5,813 nucleotides of DNA, from the NCBI GenBank assembly GCA_030594505.1, contig JAUVFC010000120.1, forward strand, positions 1 to 5,813, in the 5' to 3' direction. Shown here piece after piece: positions 1-5,813 of the stretch. Position 1 is the first letter of the stretch; each line of letters starts with the position of its first letter. The DNA is from Desulfobacterales bacterium (lineage in GTDB: Bacteria > Desulfobacterota > Desulfobacteria > Desulfobacterales > C00003106). A model generated the notes under the pieces. That model was not told the origin of the DNA, made no database searches, and saw nothing but the letters and a program-made list of their open reading frames with translations. The position numbers and the translations under genes were made by a program.

Positions 1-1198
1 CGTCAGTGACATAATGGTGATACAACGTCCCCCGGGCGGCCTCCACAACACCCACTCCCTCCTTTGGGGTTTCCGTGGGGACCGCGCGCACGTCAGGACT
101 TGTTATCTCGGGGTCTCTCGCAAGGCGTAATACCTCCTCAGAGGCAAAAAGATTTTCGATCAGCCGCGCCCAGTGAAATGCAAGTGTATTGTGTACCGGT
201 TTGGTCCCGAAATGAGAAAACATCTTCTCGTACGCTTCCTGGGCGAGCGGTGTGGCCATACCATCTGCCACATTGAGCCGGGCGAGAGAATTTACGCGAT
301 AGACACCGCTTTCAGTGCCGTCAATTAGTCCCTTCCAACCCACGGCCTTTAGAAACGGGAACTTCAAATAAGACCAGGGCTCCACATGCTCTCCAATGTG
401 GTCAAGGTAATCCTTTGCCTCGAACAAGGCGAATTCCTTCCCTTCCGGGTCAACCACGCGAACCTTGCCGTCATAGAAATTCACCTTGTTGTTGTCATCC
501 ACAAGCCCCATGTAGTAAGTTTCGTGATAGTAGGTATCCCCGGCAATCAATTCCGCATATTTTTTATTGGCCAACACCAGGTCGTCAAAGATCTTCAGAG
601 CTGCCCGGGCAAAGGCTACCATTGATTCACCCATCTTTTCGATTTCAGCCCTCTCCTCCTCGGTAATAGGTTTGGCAAGGCCGCCGGGCAGTGATCCTAC
701 GGGATGAATGGGATGACCGGCGATCATTCCCTGTATCTTCTGGGCATATCCCCTGTTCTTAATAACTTCCATCCCTACATCTTTACCCACTGTCTCGATA
801 AGCCCCAGGATATTCCTCTTTGCCGGATCGGCATTCGCTCCGGGGACAAAGTCAGGCGCCCCCAGGGCAAAGAAATGAAGGATGTGGCTGTGTGAGATAT
901 GCGCATTGTAGAAAAGTTCGCGCAGCTTTTTCGCGGCTGAAGGAATTGTTATATTGTACACCGCGTCCGCTGCCTTGGAAGAAGCCATGTGGTGCGCCCC
1001 GGGGCAGACACCGCAAATCTTCGGCATAATCCGGGGTAGTTCCTCTACAGGGCGCCCCTGACAGAACTTTTCAAAACCTCTCAGTTCAACCACCTGAAAG
1101 TAGCTGTCCTTGACATTGCCGTCGTCATCCAGGATAATATCTATCTTTCCATGACCTTCCAGCCTGGTTATCGGAGAAATGGTGATTCTTTTACTCAT
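1..1198 (-). CDS. mvhA: F420-non-reducing [NiFe] hydrogenase large subunit MvhA, C-terminal part missing
   Basis: This is the catalytic subunit of a cytoplasmic group 3c-type [NiFe] hydrogenase, which oxidises H2 and passes electrons to the small subunit. I translated the minus strand from the ATG at 1198; the frame stays open to the window edge and gives 399 codons of a family usually around 470. The N-terminus has the ITRLEGH motif (residues 10-16), whose Glu14 matches the proton-transfer glutamate of the family. The L1 motif RGFE lies at 40-43. The L2 motif KICGVCP lies at 60-66, with Cys62 and Cys65 as N-terminal ligands of the Ni-Fe site, followed by GAHHMAS. The C-terminal DPCxxCxxH ligand motif and the protease-processed tail should lie beyond position 1, so completeness cannot be judged. 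The start overlaps the end of mvhG by 8 bases (ATGAGTAA), with a G-rich ribosome binding site inside mvhG. There is no membrane segment or export signal in the visible part. Confidence 0.93.
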   Translation of the reverse strand, partial: MSKRITISPITRLEGHGKIDIILDDDGNVKDSYFQVVELRGFEKFCQGRPVEELPRIMPKICGVCPGAHHMASSKAADAVYNITIPSAAKKLRELFYNAHISHSHILHFFALGAPDFVPGANADPAKRNILGLIETVGKDVGMEVIKNRGYAQKIQGMIAGHPIHPVGSLPGGLAKPITEEERAEIEKMGESMVAFARAALKIFDDLVLANKKYAELIAGDTYYHETYYMGLVDDNNKVNFYDGKVRVVDPEGKEFALFEAKDYLDHIGEHVEPWSYLKFPFLKAVGWKGLIDGTESGVYRVNSLARLNVADGMATPLAQEAYEKMFSHFGTKPVHNTLAFHWARLIENLFASEEVLRLARDPEITSPDVRAVPTETPKEGVGVVEAARGTLYHHYVTD

Positions 1199-2198
1199 TA
1201 TTCCCCCCATCTTTCACGGTCCGGTTAATAAGAGCGCAGGGAAATGTAAAGCGATAAAAGGTCCCAAGCGGGTCCTTGATGTTGTTAACCGCAGCCTTCA
1301 TTTGTGCGCGGGCAACAAAATCCTCCCCACCCGCGCCGACAATAGAGCCAAACGTGGAAAGCGCCTCCGCTCCCGGATCGAGCAGTTCTTTCGTGGGGCC
1401 GAAGCATCCCCGGCAGGGCATGTTGGCGTTAATGCAGGTGGTCCCGCAGCCACCGCGGGTAAACGGACCCATGCAGAGTATACCCTGTTCGAGAAAACAG
1501 AGTTTTTGATCCGCGACTGTTTCGTGCGGCCGGACTACTTTTTCGATACGCTCTTCCGTCTTGGTCGCAACGCGTTCGCACTCGTCGCACAGCGCCTTGT
1601 TTGAGGCGATCACAGCCCCCTTGGGAGGGAGCTCCCCTCTTTTAGCATAGTTAGCGATAACATTCACCGCGTCGAGGATACGCTCCGTCGGAGGAGGACA
1701 CCCCGGGAGGTAATAATCGACATCCACGATCTGGTGAAGGGCCAGCACAGTATCAAAAAATTCAGGGAGGGTAACGGTTTCCCCTTTTACCTCGCAGCTC
1801 GTTTGGGGAGTGACGTTTTCGGGATTTACTGTGGAAGGCGTCTCTCTATAGACTACATCGAAGATTCCCTGACGGTCGGAAACGTTGGCCAGCCCGGGAA
1901 TGCCGCCGAAACAGGCACACGACCCATAGGCGATCAGGACCTTGCACCGCTCCCTCAACATCTCAGCGTCTTCGGCCTGTTCCGAACTCCTTACAGCGCC
2001 GTTGAAAAGCCCGATGTCGATGCTGTCCTTGCCCATGGCGAGTATGTCTTCGCGTTTAAAATCCATGGCAACCGGCCAATAAACAATATCCGCGACAGCA
2101 ACAATGTCGAAGATCTTCTCTTCAATATCAAGGAGTGAAACGTCGCATCCACCGCACGCGCTCGCCCAGTTAATCGCGATCTTTATCTTGTCGGCCAT
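1191..2198 (-). CDS. mvhG: F420-non-reducing [NiFe] hydrogenase small subunit MvhG
   Basis: This 335-aa electron-transfer subunit pairs with MvhA and carries [4Fe-4S] clusters that move electrons from the Ni-Fe site to the MvhD domain. The proximal-cluster ligands fit Cys15 and Cys18 (ACGGCD), Cys94 (YGSCACFGG) and Cys167 (PGCPPP). A second cysteine-rich block covers residues 234-265: KLCFLEQGILCMGP, then GGCGTTC, then PCRGCFGP, with Cys234, 242, 251, 255, 262 and 265. These fit the medial and distal clusters of the Mvh family. A further CDEC sits at 204-207. The protein begins directly with the hydrogenase fold and has no twin-arginine signal peptide, unlike periplasmic uptake hydrogenases, so it should be cytoplasmic. 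The ATG shares its A with the TGA stop of hdrA, and a GGGGAG ribosome binding site lies 8 nt upstream inside hdrA. The end overlaps mvhA by 8 bases. Confidence 0.95.
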   Translation of the reverse strand: MADKIKIAINWASACGGCDVSLLDIEEKIFDIVAVADIVYWPVAMDFKREDILAMGKDSIDIGLFNGAVRSSEQAEDAEMLRERCKVLIAYGSCACFGGIPGLANVSDRQGIFDVVYRETPSTVNPENVTPQTSCEVKGETVTLPEFFDTVLALHQIVDVDYYLPGCPPPTERILDAVNVIANYAKRGELPPKGAVIASNKALCDECERVATKTEERIEKVVRPHETVADQKLCFLEQGILCMGPFTRGGCGTTCINANMPCRGCFGPTKELLDPGAEALSTFGSIVGAGGEDFVARAQMKAAVNNIKDPLGTFYRFTFPCALINRTVKDGGNNE

Positions 2199-4615
2199 CA
2201 GTTATCTCCCCGCAGCTTCCCCGCTGGATTCGGGCCCAGCTCCCGAAGCTTCTTGTCCATCTCGGTTATCAGGTCAACAAATTTCTGAGAATGCGGGACT
2301 CCGATATAATCAAAACGAAGGCGACTTCCGGCCAGACCGAGCTGATCCATAAGGTTGCCTAAAAGCGCCATCCTCTTGTCCGTGAGATAGTTGCCGTTTA
2401 TATGGTGACAGCTTTGTGGCGGACAACCGCCAATAAGGATGCCATCCACCCCCCGGCGGAACATCTCTACGATAAGTGCGGTATTAACCGAAGACGAACA
2501 ACGGATACGGATACTCCTGTAATTGACCGGGGCCCGCAGGCCGTTCGCCCCTGCAAGGTCCGCCCCGCAATAAGAGCACCAGTAGCAGAGAAGCGCCATA
2601 ATCTTCGGCTCTCCCTCCTTAAGTCCGCCAAAAGCGACATCCACCTGGTCAAGTATCTGTCTGTCGGTAAAGTTGATCAATTTTGCGGCGTGAGTCGGAC
2701 AGGCGGCCGCGCAAAACCCGCAGCCCTGACAGAAGGCCGGGTCAGTAATCACCCCTTCTTCGGTAATAGCAATCGCCCCGTGCGGGCAGACCGTTTCACA
2801 GATGCGGCAGTTGATGCAGACCTCGGGGTCAATGCTGCTCACAAATTTAGGAAGCTCCTTTTCCCCTTTCATAAGATAAGGGAGAGCGCTCATGGCCGCG
2901 GCCCTGCCCTGCTCCACGGCTTGCTGGACAACCTTAGGGCCTGTGGAGGCTCCAACTACGTATGCCCTGTCTACAAAGGACTCGGTGGGCCGAAACAAGC
3001 GCGGCTGATTCTCCATCGGAAAGCCAGCCGGATCAGTAGCGAGCTTAAGCTGTTTGGCAAGAGTATCAGCGCCCTTTTTAGGGGTCTGGGCCGAGGCAAG
3101 CACGACCATGTCCGCTTTTAGCTTAAGGGACCCGTCCTCAAACTCATACTGGCCGCCGGAAGACGATGCCTGGTCATCGAGTTGAGCAAGGCTCACAGTA
3201 AGGCCCTGTTCCTCATCTTCTTCAACGGAATCAATGTTGCCCTTAACAAATTCGATTCCCATCCTTCTTACATTGTCGTACAGCTCTTCAAATGTTCTTT
3301 CGTAGGTGCGAATGTCGTAATAGTAGATAATCGTGACCTCGGTCTCCTCCATGGTCAGCGCGACACGTTCGGCCTGCTTCATAGTGATGCCGCAGCACGT
3401 TTTAGAACAATAAGGCACGCCTTTGCCTTCCTTTTCTCGTGTTGCTCTTGACCCCGCGCAAAGGACAAACACAATGTGCTCCGGCACTTTTCCATTTGAC
3501 GGGCATTGTACTCCCTGATCGAGCAGGCGTTCGAACTCTATTCCGGTAACCACATTCGGCGATTCGTAGTTGAATTCCTCGTTTTGTTTTAGATCATACG
3601 AATCAAAACCGGTGGCAAGAAAGACCGCCCCAAAGGTATCCTCCCTGATCTCAGGCCGTGCTTCAAGGTCGATGGCGTCTGTAGGACAAACCTCAACGCA
3701 TTCCCCGCACTTTGTACAAAAGGCGTCGAGAATATTATAAACATCAGGGACTGCTCGCGGGAAATCTTTATCAATAGCCTTTCTAACAAAAAGTCCCTCA
3801 TTGAAATCGCTGGTCGCATCTTCAGGGCAGACTTCCGAACATTTGCCACAAGAGATACATATTTGCGGGTCGACATATGGCGCCCCCACCTCGATGCGGG
3901 CGCGGAAGTTGCCGTCAACCTTTTCCACGCGTTCAACCGACGATTGTGTATAGGCATCGATCAGAGGATTTAATACCGCATCTGATGCCTGCAACGGCCC
4001 CACACAAATACTTACGCAACGACCGGACCAATTTTCGGTCTGAAAAAGAAATGGAATCTGGCATAATCTCCCTCCCAGATAGGCGCCCCGTTCAACGAGT
4101 GTGACCTCTTTGCCGACGCCGGCCAGGTCCTTGGCCACCGCGAGCCCTGCCGGGCCGCCGCCCACTACCAGGGACTTTTCAACAATCTTCACCGCGGGTC
4201 CACGGGACACGTCCAACATAAGACGCGCGTGAGCCATTTTAATAACGTCTAAGGCCTTGGACGTGGCCGCCTCCCCTGGTTCATGTATCCAGGCGCACTG
4301 TTCCCGCACATTTGCCGTTTCAAACAGGGCCTCATCGATGTGAACATGCTTAAGTGCGCTTACTATCTGTTGTTCGGGGAAACGAAGGGATGATCTGGCA
4401 GAACATCCTATAAATAAGAGACGATCAGTGCCGGCATCTATTAGCGCTGCTGTTAAACGGGCAATCTCCTCCTTGGCGCACAGGAGCCCCACCCGCTTGA
4501 CAAAAACAACATTTGGAAGTTTTTTAGTCTCTTCCTCAAGATACCGCGTATCAATCTTGTCTGAAATTTGCCCCTTACAATCGCAGATCCAGGCTCCGAT
4601 TCTCGGTTCATCCAT
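2198..4615 (-). CDS. hdrA: HdrA-MvhD fusion: heterodisulfide reductase subunit A-like bifurcating flavoprotein
   Basis: This 805-aa protein carries all HdrA domains plus a C-terminal MvhD. An N-terminal HdrA domain (about 1-140) has CDC at 11-13 and Cys46, 71 and 107. The FAD-binding Rossmann motif VGGGPAG is at 151-157, and the flavoprotein fold is interrupted by an inserted two-cluster ferredoxin: Cys253/256/259/263 and Cys300/303/306/310. Cys386 and YCSKTCC (Cys403, 407, 408) match the extra [4Fe-4S] site of HdrA. A C-terminal ferredoxin follows (Cys600/603/606/610 and Cys629/632/635/639). The MvhD [2Fe-2S] domain (about 670-790) has CYWCSYCGADLAG, Cys706, and GCPPQSCHH. In the family, HdrA bifurcates electrons from hydrogenase to ferredoxin and a second acceptor. 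I chose the start at 4615, not the in-frame ATG at 4693: AAGGAGGAAG lies just upstream of 4615, the HdrA homology begins there (RIGAWICDC), and the extra 26 residues would be encoded partly by the neighbouring inverted repeat. Some motifs are divergent (see findings). QmoB is the main alternative, but its inserted ferredoxin would be unexpected. Confidence 0.93.
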   Translation of the reverse strand: MDEPRIGAWICDCKGQISDKIDTRYLEEETKKLPNVVFVKRVGLLCAKEEIARLTAALIDAGTDRLLFIGCSARSSLRFPEQQIVSALKHVHIDEALFETANVREQCAWIHEPGEAATSKALDVIKMAHARLMLDVSRGPAVKIVEKSLVVGGGPAGLAVAKDLAGVGKEVTLVERGAYLGGRLCQIPFLFQTENWSGRCVSICVGPLQASDAVLNPLIDAYTQSSVERVEKVDGNFRARIEVGAPYVDPQICISCGKCSEVCPEDATSDFNEGLFVRKAIDKDFPRAVPDVYNILDAFCTKCGECVEVCPTDAIDLEARPEIREDTFGAVFLATGFDSYDLKQNEEFNYESPNVVTGIEFERLLDQGVQCPSNGKVPEHIVFVLCAGSRATREKEGKGVPYCSKTCCGITMKQAERVALTMEETEVTIIYYYDIRTYERTFEELYDNVRRMGIEFVKGNIDSVEEDEEQGLTVSLAQLDDQASSSGGQYEFEDGSLKLKADMVVLASAQTPKKGADTLAKQLKLATDPAGFPMENQPRLFRPTESFVDRAYVVGASTGPKVVQQAVEQGRAAAMSALPYLMKGEKELPKFVSSIDPEVCINCRICETVCPHGAIAITEEGVITDPAFCQGCGFCAAACPTHAAKLINFTDRQILDQVDVAFGGLKEGEPKIMALLCYWCSYCGADLAGANGLRAPVNYRSIRIRCSSSVNTALIVEMFRRGVDGILIGGCPPQSCHHINGNYLTDKRMALLGNLMDQLGLAGSRLRFDYIGVPHSQKFVDLITEMDKKLRELGPNPAGKLRGDN

Positions 4616-4620
4616 GGCAG

Positions 4621-4630
4621 CTTCCTCCTT
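4621..4630 (-). promoter_or_regulatory. Ribosome binding site deciding the hdrA start
   Basis: The minus strand reads AAGGAGGAAG, with GGAGG 8 nt before the ATG at 4615. It is the strongest Shine-Dalgarno site in the window and the main reason for preferring this start over the in-frame ATG 78 bases further upstream. Confidence 0.85.
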
Positions 4631-4645
4631 GATTATGTGCGGGTC

Positions 4646-4652
4646 CAGACGT
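4646..4652 (+). repeat. Left flanking direct repeat CAGACGT
   Basis: CAGACGT here recurs in the same orientation at 4841-4847, one on each side of the inverted-repeat element. The boundary is ambiguous: if the terminal repeats include the outer TG and CA bases, the duplication shrinks to GACG (4648-4651 and 4843-4846). Confidence 0.5.
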
Positions 4653-4842
4653 GATGGCTTCGTAAAAAGTCTTTTATGAACGACTTTGAGCATTTTGGGA
4701 GAAAAGCGCTTGAGATGTTCAGCGTTAAAAAATGCTAACTGTTTGAGGGTGTTAGCCCGAGTTTTAGCATTTTAGCTGAACGTCTCAAGTGCGCCCAAAA
4801 TGCTCATGAAGTGAACAAAATGGGCTTTTTACGAGGTCATCA
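4652..4842. mobile_element. MITE-like 191-bp near-palindromic element in the hdrA leader
   Basis: The two ends are inverted copies of TGATGRCYTCGTAAAAAG (4652-4669 and 4825-4842, two mismatches in 18). Matching continues inward in blocks: TGAGCATTTTGGG (4687-4699) with CCCAAAATGCTCA (4794-4806); CTTGAGATGTTCAGC (4709-4723) with its near-exact complement at 4775-4789; and AAAATGCTAA (4729-4738) with TTAGCATTTT (4764-4773). The loop is about 25 bases. The element encodes no protein, and no transposase lies in the window. It is flanked by short direct repeats, as expected for target-site duplication. From memory, repeats with ends like this are scattered through several deltaproteobacterial genomes; I could not check that here. 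If mobile, it would depend on a transposase elsewhere. It may equally be a REP-like or folded-RNA repeat. Confidence 0.65.
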
Positions 4843-4847
4843 GACGT
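4841..4847 (+). repeat. Right flanking direct repeat CAGACGT
   Basis: Identical to 4646-4652 and in direct orientation, which fits a target-site duplication left by insertion of the element between them. A 7-base match at exactly these two places is unlikely but not impossible by chance. Confidence 0.5.
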
Positions 4848-4870
4848 AATTTATCCTGTAAATTGGATAA
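4848..4870. promoter_or_regulatory. Overlapping small palindromes at the predicted hdrA transcription start
   Basis: AATTTA-TCCTG-TAAATT (4848-4864) is a perfect inverted repeat, and TTATCC (4851-4856) with GGATAA (4865-4870) is a second one overlapping it. Both sit between the predicted -10 box and the mobile-like element, over the expected transcription start near 4860. The position fits a repressor operator, but I recognise no known regulator's site, and AT-rich DNA yields such palindromes readily. Confidence 0.3.
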
Positions 4871-4896
4871 TAGTTTCTTGTTCTCGACCATGTCAA
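4867..4896 (-). promoter_or_regulatory. Sigma-70-like promoter for the hdrA-mvhG-mvhA operon
   Basis: The minus strand has a perfect -35 hexamer TTGACA (4896-4891), an 18-base spacer and the -10 hexamer TATTAT (4872-4867, five of six consensus bases). Transcription would start near 4860 and cross the whole inverted-repeat element before reaching hdrA, giving a leader of about 245 nt. It is the best promoter match I found in the intergenic region on either strand. Confidence 0.6.
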
Positions 4897-4936
4897 GCCT
4901 TTTCCCAAACCTGCCCCGTTCAAAACCACAACTTCC

Positions 4937-4966
4937 TTGACGCATACGATTGGTCCGTGTTAAGAT
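4937..4966 (+). promoter_or_regulatory. Candidate promoter for the divergent outer-membrane protein gene
   Basis: TTGACG (4937-4942), an 18-base spacer and TAAGAT (4961-4966, four of six consensus bases) form a moderate sigma-70-like match facing the gene at 5078. The predicted leader is roughly 105 nt. The -10 is weak, so another start site is possible. Confidence 0.35.
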
Positions 4967-5062
4967 GAGTTTAAAACTTATATCAAAAACATGACCTTGC
5001 CGAAACATGCTATTCATTGATCGCCAGCGCAATCCACATAGCGCCGGAACTTTTGTAAAGAG

Positions 5063-5069
5063 AGGGGAG
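5063..5069 (+). promoter_or_regulatory. Ribosome binding site of the outer-membrane lipoprotein gene
   Basis: AGGGGAG lies 8 nt before the ATG at 5078 and supports that start. The stretch GGGGAGATAAC is shared with the sequence just before the mvhG start on the other strand, probably by coincidence. Confidence 0.7.
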
Positions 5070-5077
5070 ATAACATT

Positions 5078-5719
5078 ATGCGTAAATTTTTCTTGTTGCT
5101 GGTTTTGATCTCATGGACTTTTTTTATTGGCTGTACAAGTTTTAGCAGTTATCAGACGGCTCAGGTTTTAGACCCGGATGAGGCTCGGTTCGGTGTAGGA
5201 TTGACATTCACGAGTATATCCCCTGAAGAGGGCGTGGAAACTGATTATGAAGATATCACTTATTCTATTCCGGAATTTCTCTTTAGAATCGGCGTTAGCG
5301 AAAGTTTTGATTTTGGCGGGAAGGTCTATGCTTCCTTTCCTTTTATGGGTGTTGTCCTCGATGGTAAATACCAGTTTGTCGACGGTGACATACTGGATAT
5401 GGCTATAGACCTGGGGGTCGGCTATACCGGTGTTGAAGTTGGTGATGTAAAAACCAATTATCTTGATTTTTATCCGGCTCTTCTTATGACATTGAATTTC
5501 TCGGAAAAGTTTAGCGTAACTCTCGCCCCGAAAGTTTTACTTCGACAGGTGTCATCAGACATAGAGGACGACTATACTGAAACTATTCCGGGAGCCACGC
5601 TGACCCTGTCGATCGGGAAGAAAGTCCGAGTAATGCCTGAGATCGGTTTTTACAAGGGAGAAGATCGTGATGGCCAGGAAATTGAATTTATGCATTACGG
5701 GCTTGGAATACTCTTCTGA
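5078..5719 (+). CDS. Putative outer-membrane lipoprotein with beta-barrel character, function unknown
   Basis: The 213-aa product starts with MRKFF, a hydrophobic stretch to residue 18, and FIGC with Cys19, which fits a lipoprotein signal peptide cleaved before the cysteine. The Phe at -3 is slightly off the usual Leu. The mature part alternates hydrophobic and polar residues in short strands separated by acidic turns, for example FRIGV...FDFGGKVYASF, MAIDLGVGYTGVEV and FSVTLAPKVLL. It ends in GLGILF; a C-terminal Phe is typical of proteins inserted by the BAM machinery. I infer a small outer-membrane barrel anchored by lipid at its N-terminus. I recognise no specific family or substrate. A good ribosome binding site supports the start. 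The gene is transcribed away from the hydrogenase operon and looks AT-richer, so a functional link to it is not implied. Confidence 0.75.
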   Translation: MRKFFLLLVLISWTFFIGCTSFSSYQTAQVLDPDEARFGVGLTFTSISPEEGVETDYEDITYSIPEFLFRIGVSESFDFGGKVYASFPFMGVVLDGKYQFVDGDILDMAIDLGVGYTGVEVGDVKTNYLDFYPALLMTLNFSEKFSVTLAPKVLLRQVSSDIEDDYTETIPGATLTLSIGKKVRVMPEIGFYKGEDRDGQEIEFMHYGLGILF

Positions 5720-5813
5720 AACCGGACAGGGCGACCTATCTCCTGATTGAAGAACTTGAAGAACGTTTTAATCAATAAAAAGTCCCCTCCCCTTGAGAAT
5801 AAGGCATCGGAAA
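5720..5813. other. Short 3' flank without a supported feature
   Basis: I see no complete gene and no convincing intrinsic terminator after the lipoprotein gene. One frame is open from 5686 to a TAA at 5773 and would read TYLLIEELEERFNQ near its end. It has no ATG, overlaps the lipoprotein gene, and is too short to call. Confidence 0.5.

Noticed and set aside
64..1029. Several 60-85 codon plus-strand frames at the left end
   Set aside because: They are antisense to the continuous mvhA frame, which carries the L1 and L2 hydrogenase motifs.
1179..2138. Plus-strand frames of 141 and 134 codons
   Set aside because: Both are antisense to mvhG, which is fully supported by its cysteine motifs; neither has a ribosome site or recognisable domain.
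2402..3121. A 239-codon open frame on the plus strand
   Set aside because: It lies antisense inside hdrA, whose HdrA domains and FeS motifs are unmistakable. The product is Arg/Pro-rich and shows no domain, so it is a shadow of the real gene.
2198..4615. Identification as QmoB of the sulfate-reduction Qmo complex
   Set aside because: QmoB also joins HdrA-like and MvhD-like parts, but this protein keeps the inserted ferredoxin and HdrA N-terminal domain and sits with mvhG and mvhA rather than qmoA, qmoC or aprAB.
4616..4693. A 26-residue N-terminal extension of HdrA from the ATG at 4693
   Set aside because: The extension runs into the inverted-repeat element, lacks HdrA homology, and is bypassed by the strong ribosome site before 4615.
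4725..4773. Intrinsic terminator on the minus strand in the centre of the element
   Set aside because: There is a 10-bp stem and a T-run, but the stem is AT-rich and most of the T-run is used up in pairing, so it lacks the GC stem plus free U-tract of a real terminator.
5729..5813. Terminator after the lipoprotein gene
   Set aside because: Only weak 4-5 bp stems such as CCTT-N6-AAGG can be drawn, and none is followed by a T-run on the plus strand.

Overview
The window looks like chromosomal DNA from an anaerobic Gram-negative bacterium, most plausibly from the Desulfobacterota (deltaproteobacterial sulfate reducers and syntrophs) or a close relative. This rests on three things: a cytoplasmic [NiFe]-hydrogenase/heterodisulfide-reductase gene set, a bacterial sigma-70-like promoter with strong Shine-Dalgarno sites, and an outer-membrane lipoprotein/beta-barrel gene. 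The gene set itself also occurs in methanogens, but the promoters and the outer-membrane protein argue against an archaeon. The taxonomic placement is inference.

Positions 1-4615 hold a tight minus-strand operon of three genes, read right to left. The first is a fused HdrA-MvhD electron-bifurcating flavoprotein (805 aa). The second is the small subunit MvhG of a group 3c-type [NiFe] hydrogenase (335 aa). The third is the large subunit MvhA, cut off by the left edge after 399 codons. The three reading frames overlap by 1 and 8 bases, so translation is probably coupled. Known biochemistry of the family suggests this path: MvhA oxidises H2, MvhG carries electrons over FeS clusters, the MvhD domain receives them, and the HdrA FAD splits them between a low-potential acceptor (ferredoxin) and a high-potential acceptor. 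The usual HdrB and HdrC partners are not in the window and cannot lie promoter-proximal to hdrA. They must be downstream of mvhA, elsewhere, or replaced.

Positions 4616-5077 are intergenic. Next to hdrA is a 191-bp near-palindromic element with 18-bp terminal inverted repeats, flanked by short direct repeats, which looks like a MITE or other small mobile repeat. Just upstream of it (on the minus strand) is a strong sigma-70-like promoter, TTGACA-N18-TATTAT. If this drives the operon, the whole element is transcribed as a hairpin in a leader of about 245 nt. Small palindromes overlap the predicted transcription start. A weaker plus-strand promoter candidate points to the divergent gene.

Positions 5078-5719 encode a 213-aa lipoprotein-type, beta-barrel-like outer-membrane protein of unknown function. 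The last 94 bases hold no gene I can support.
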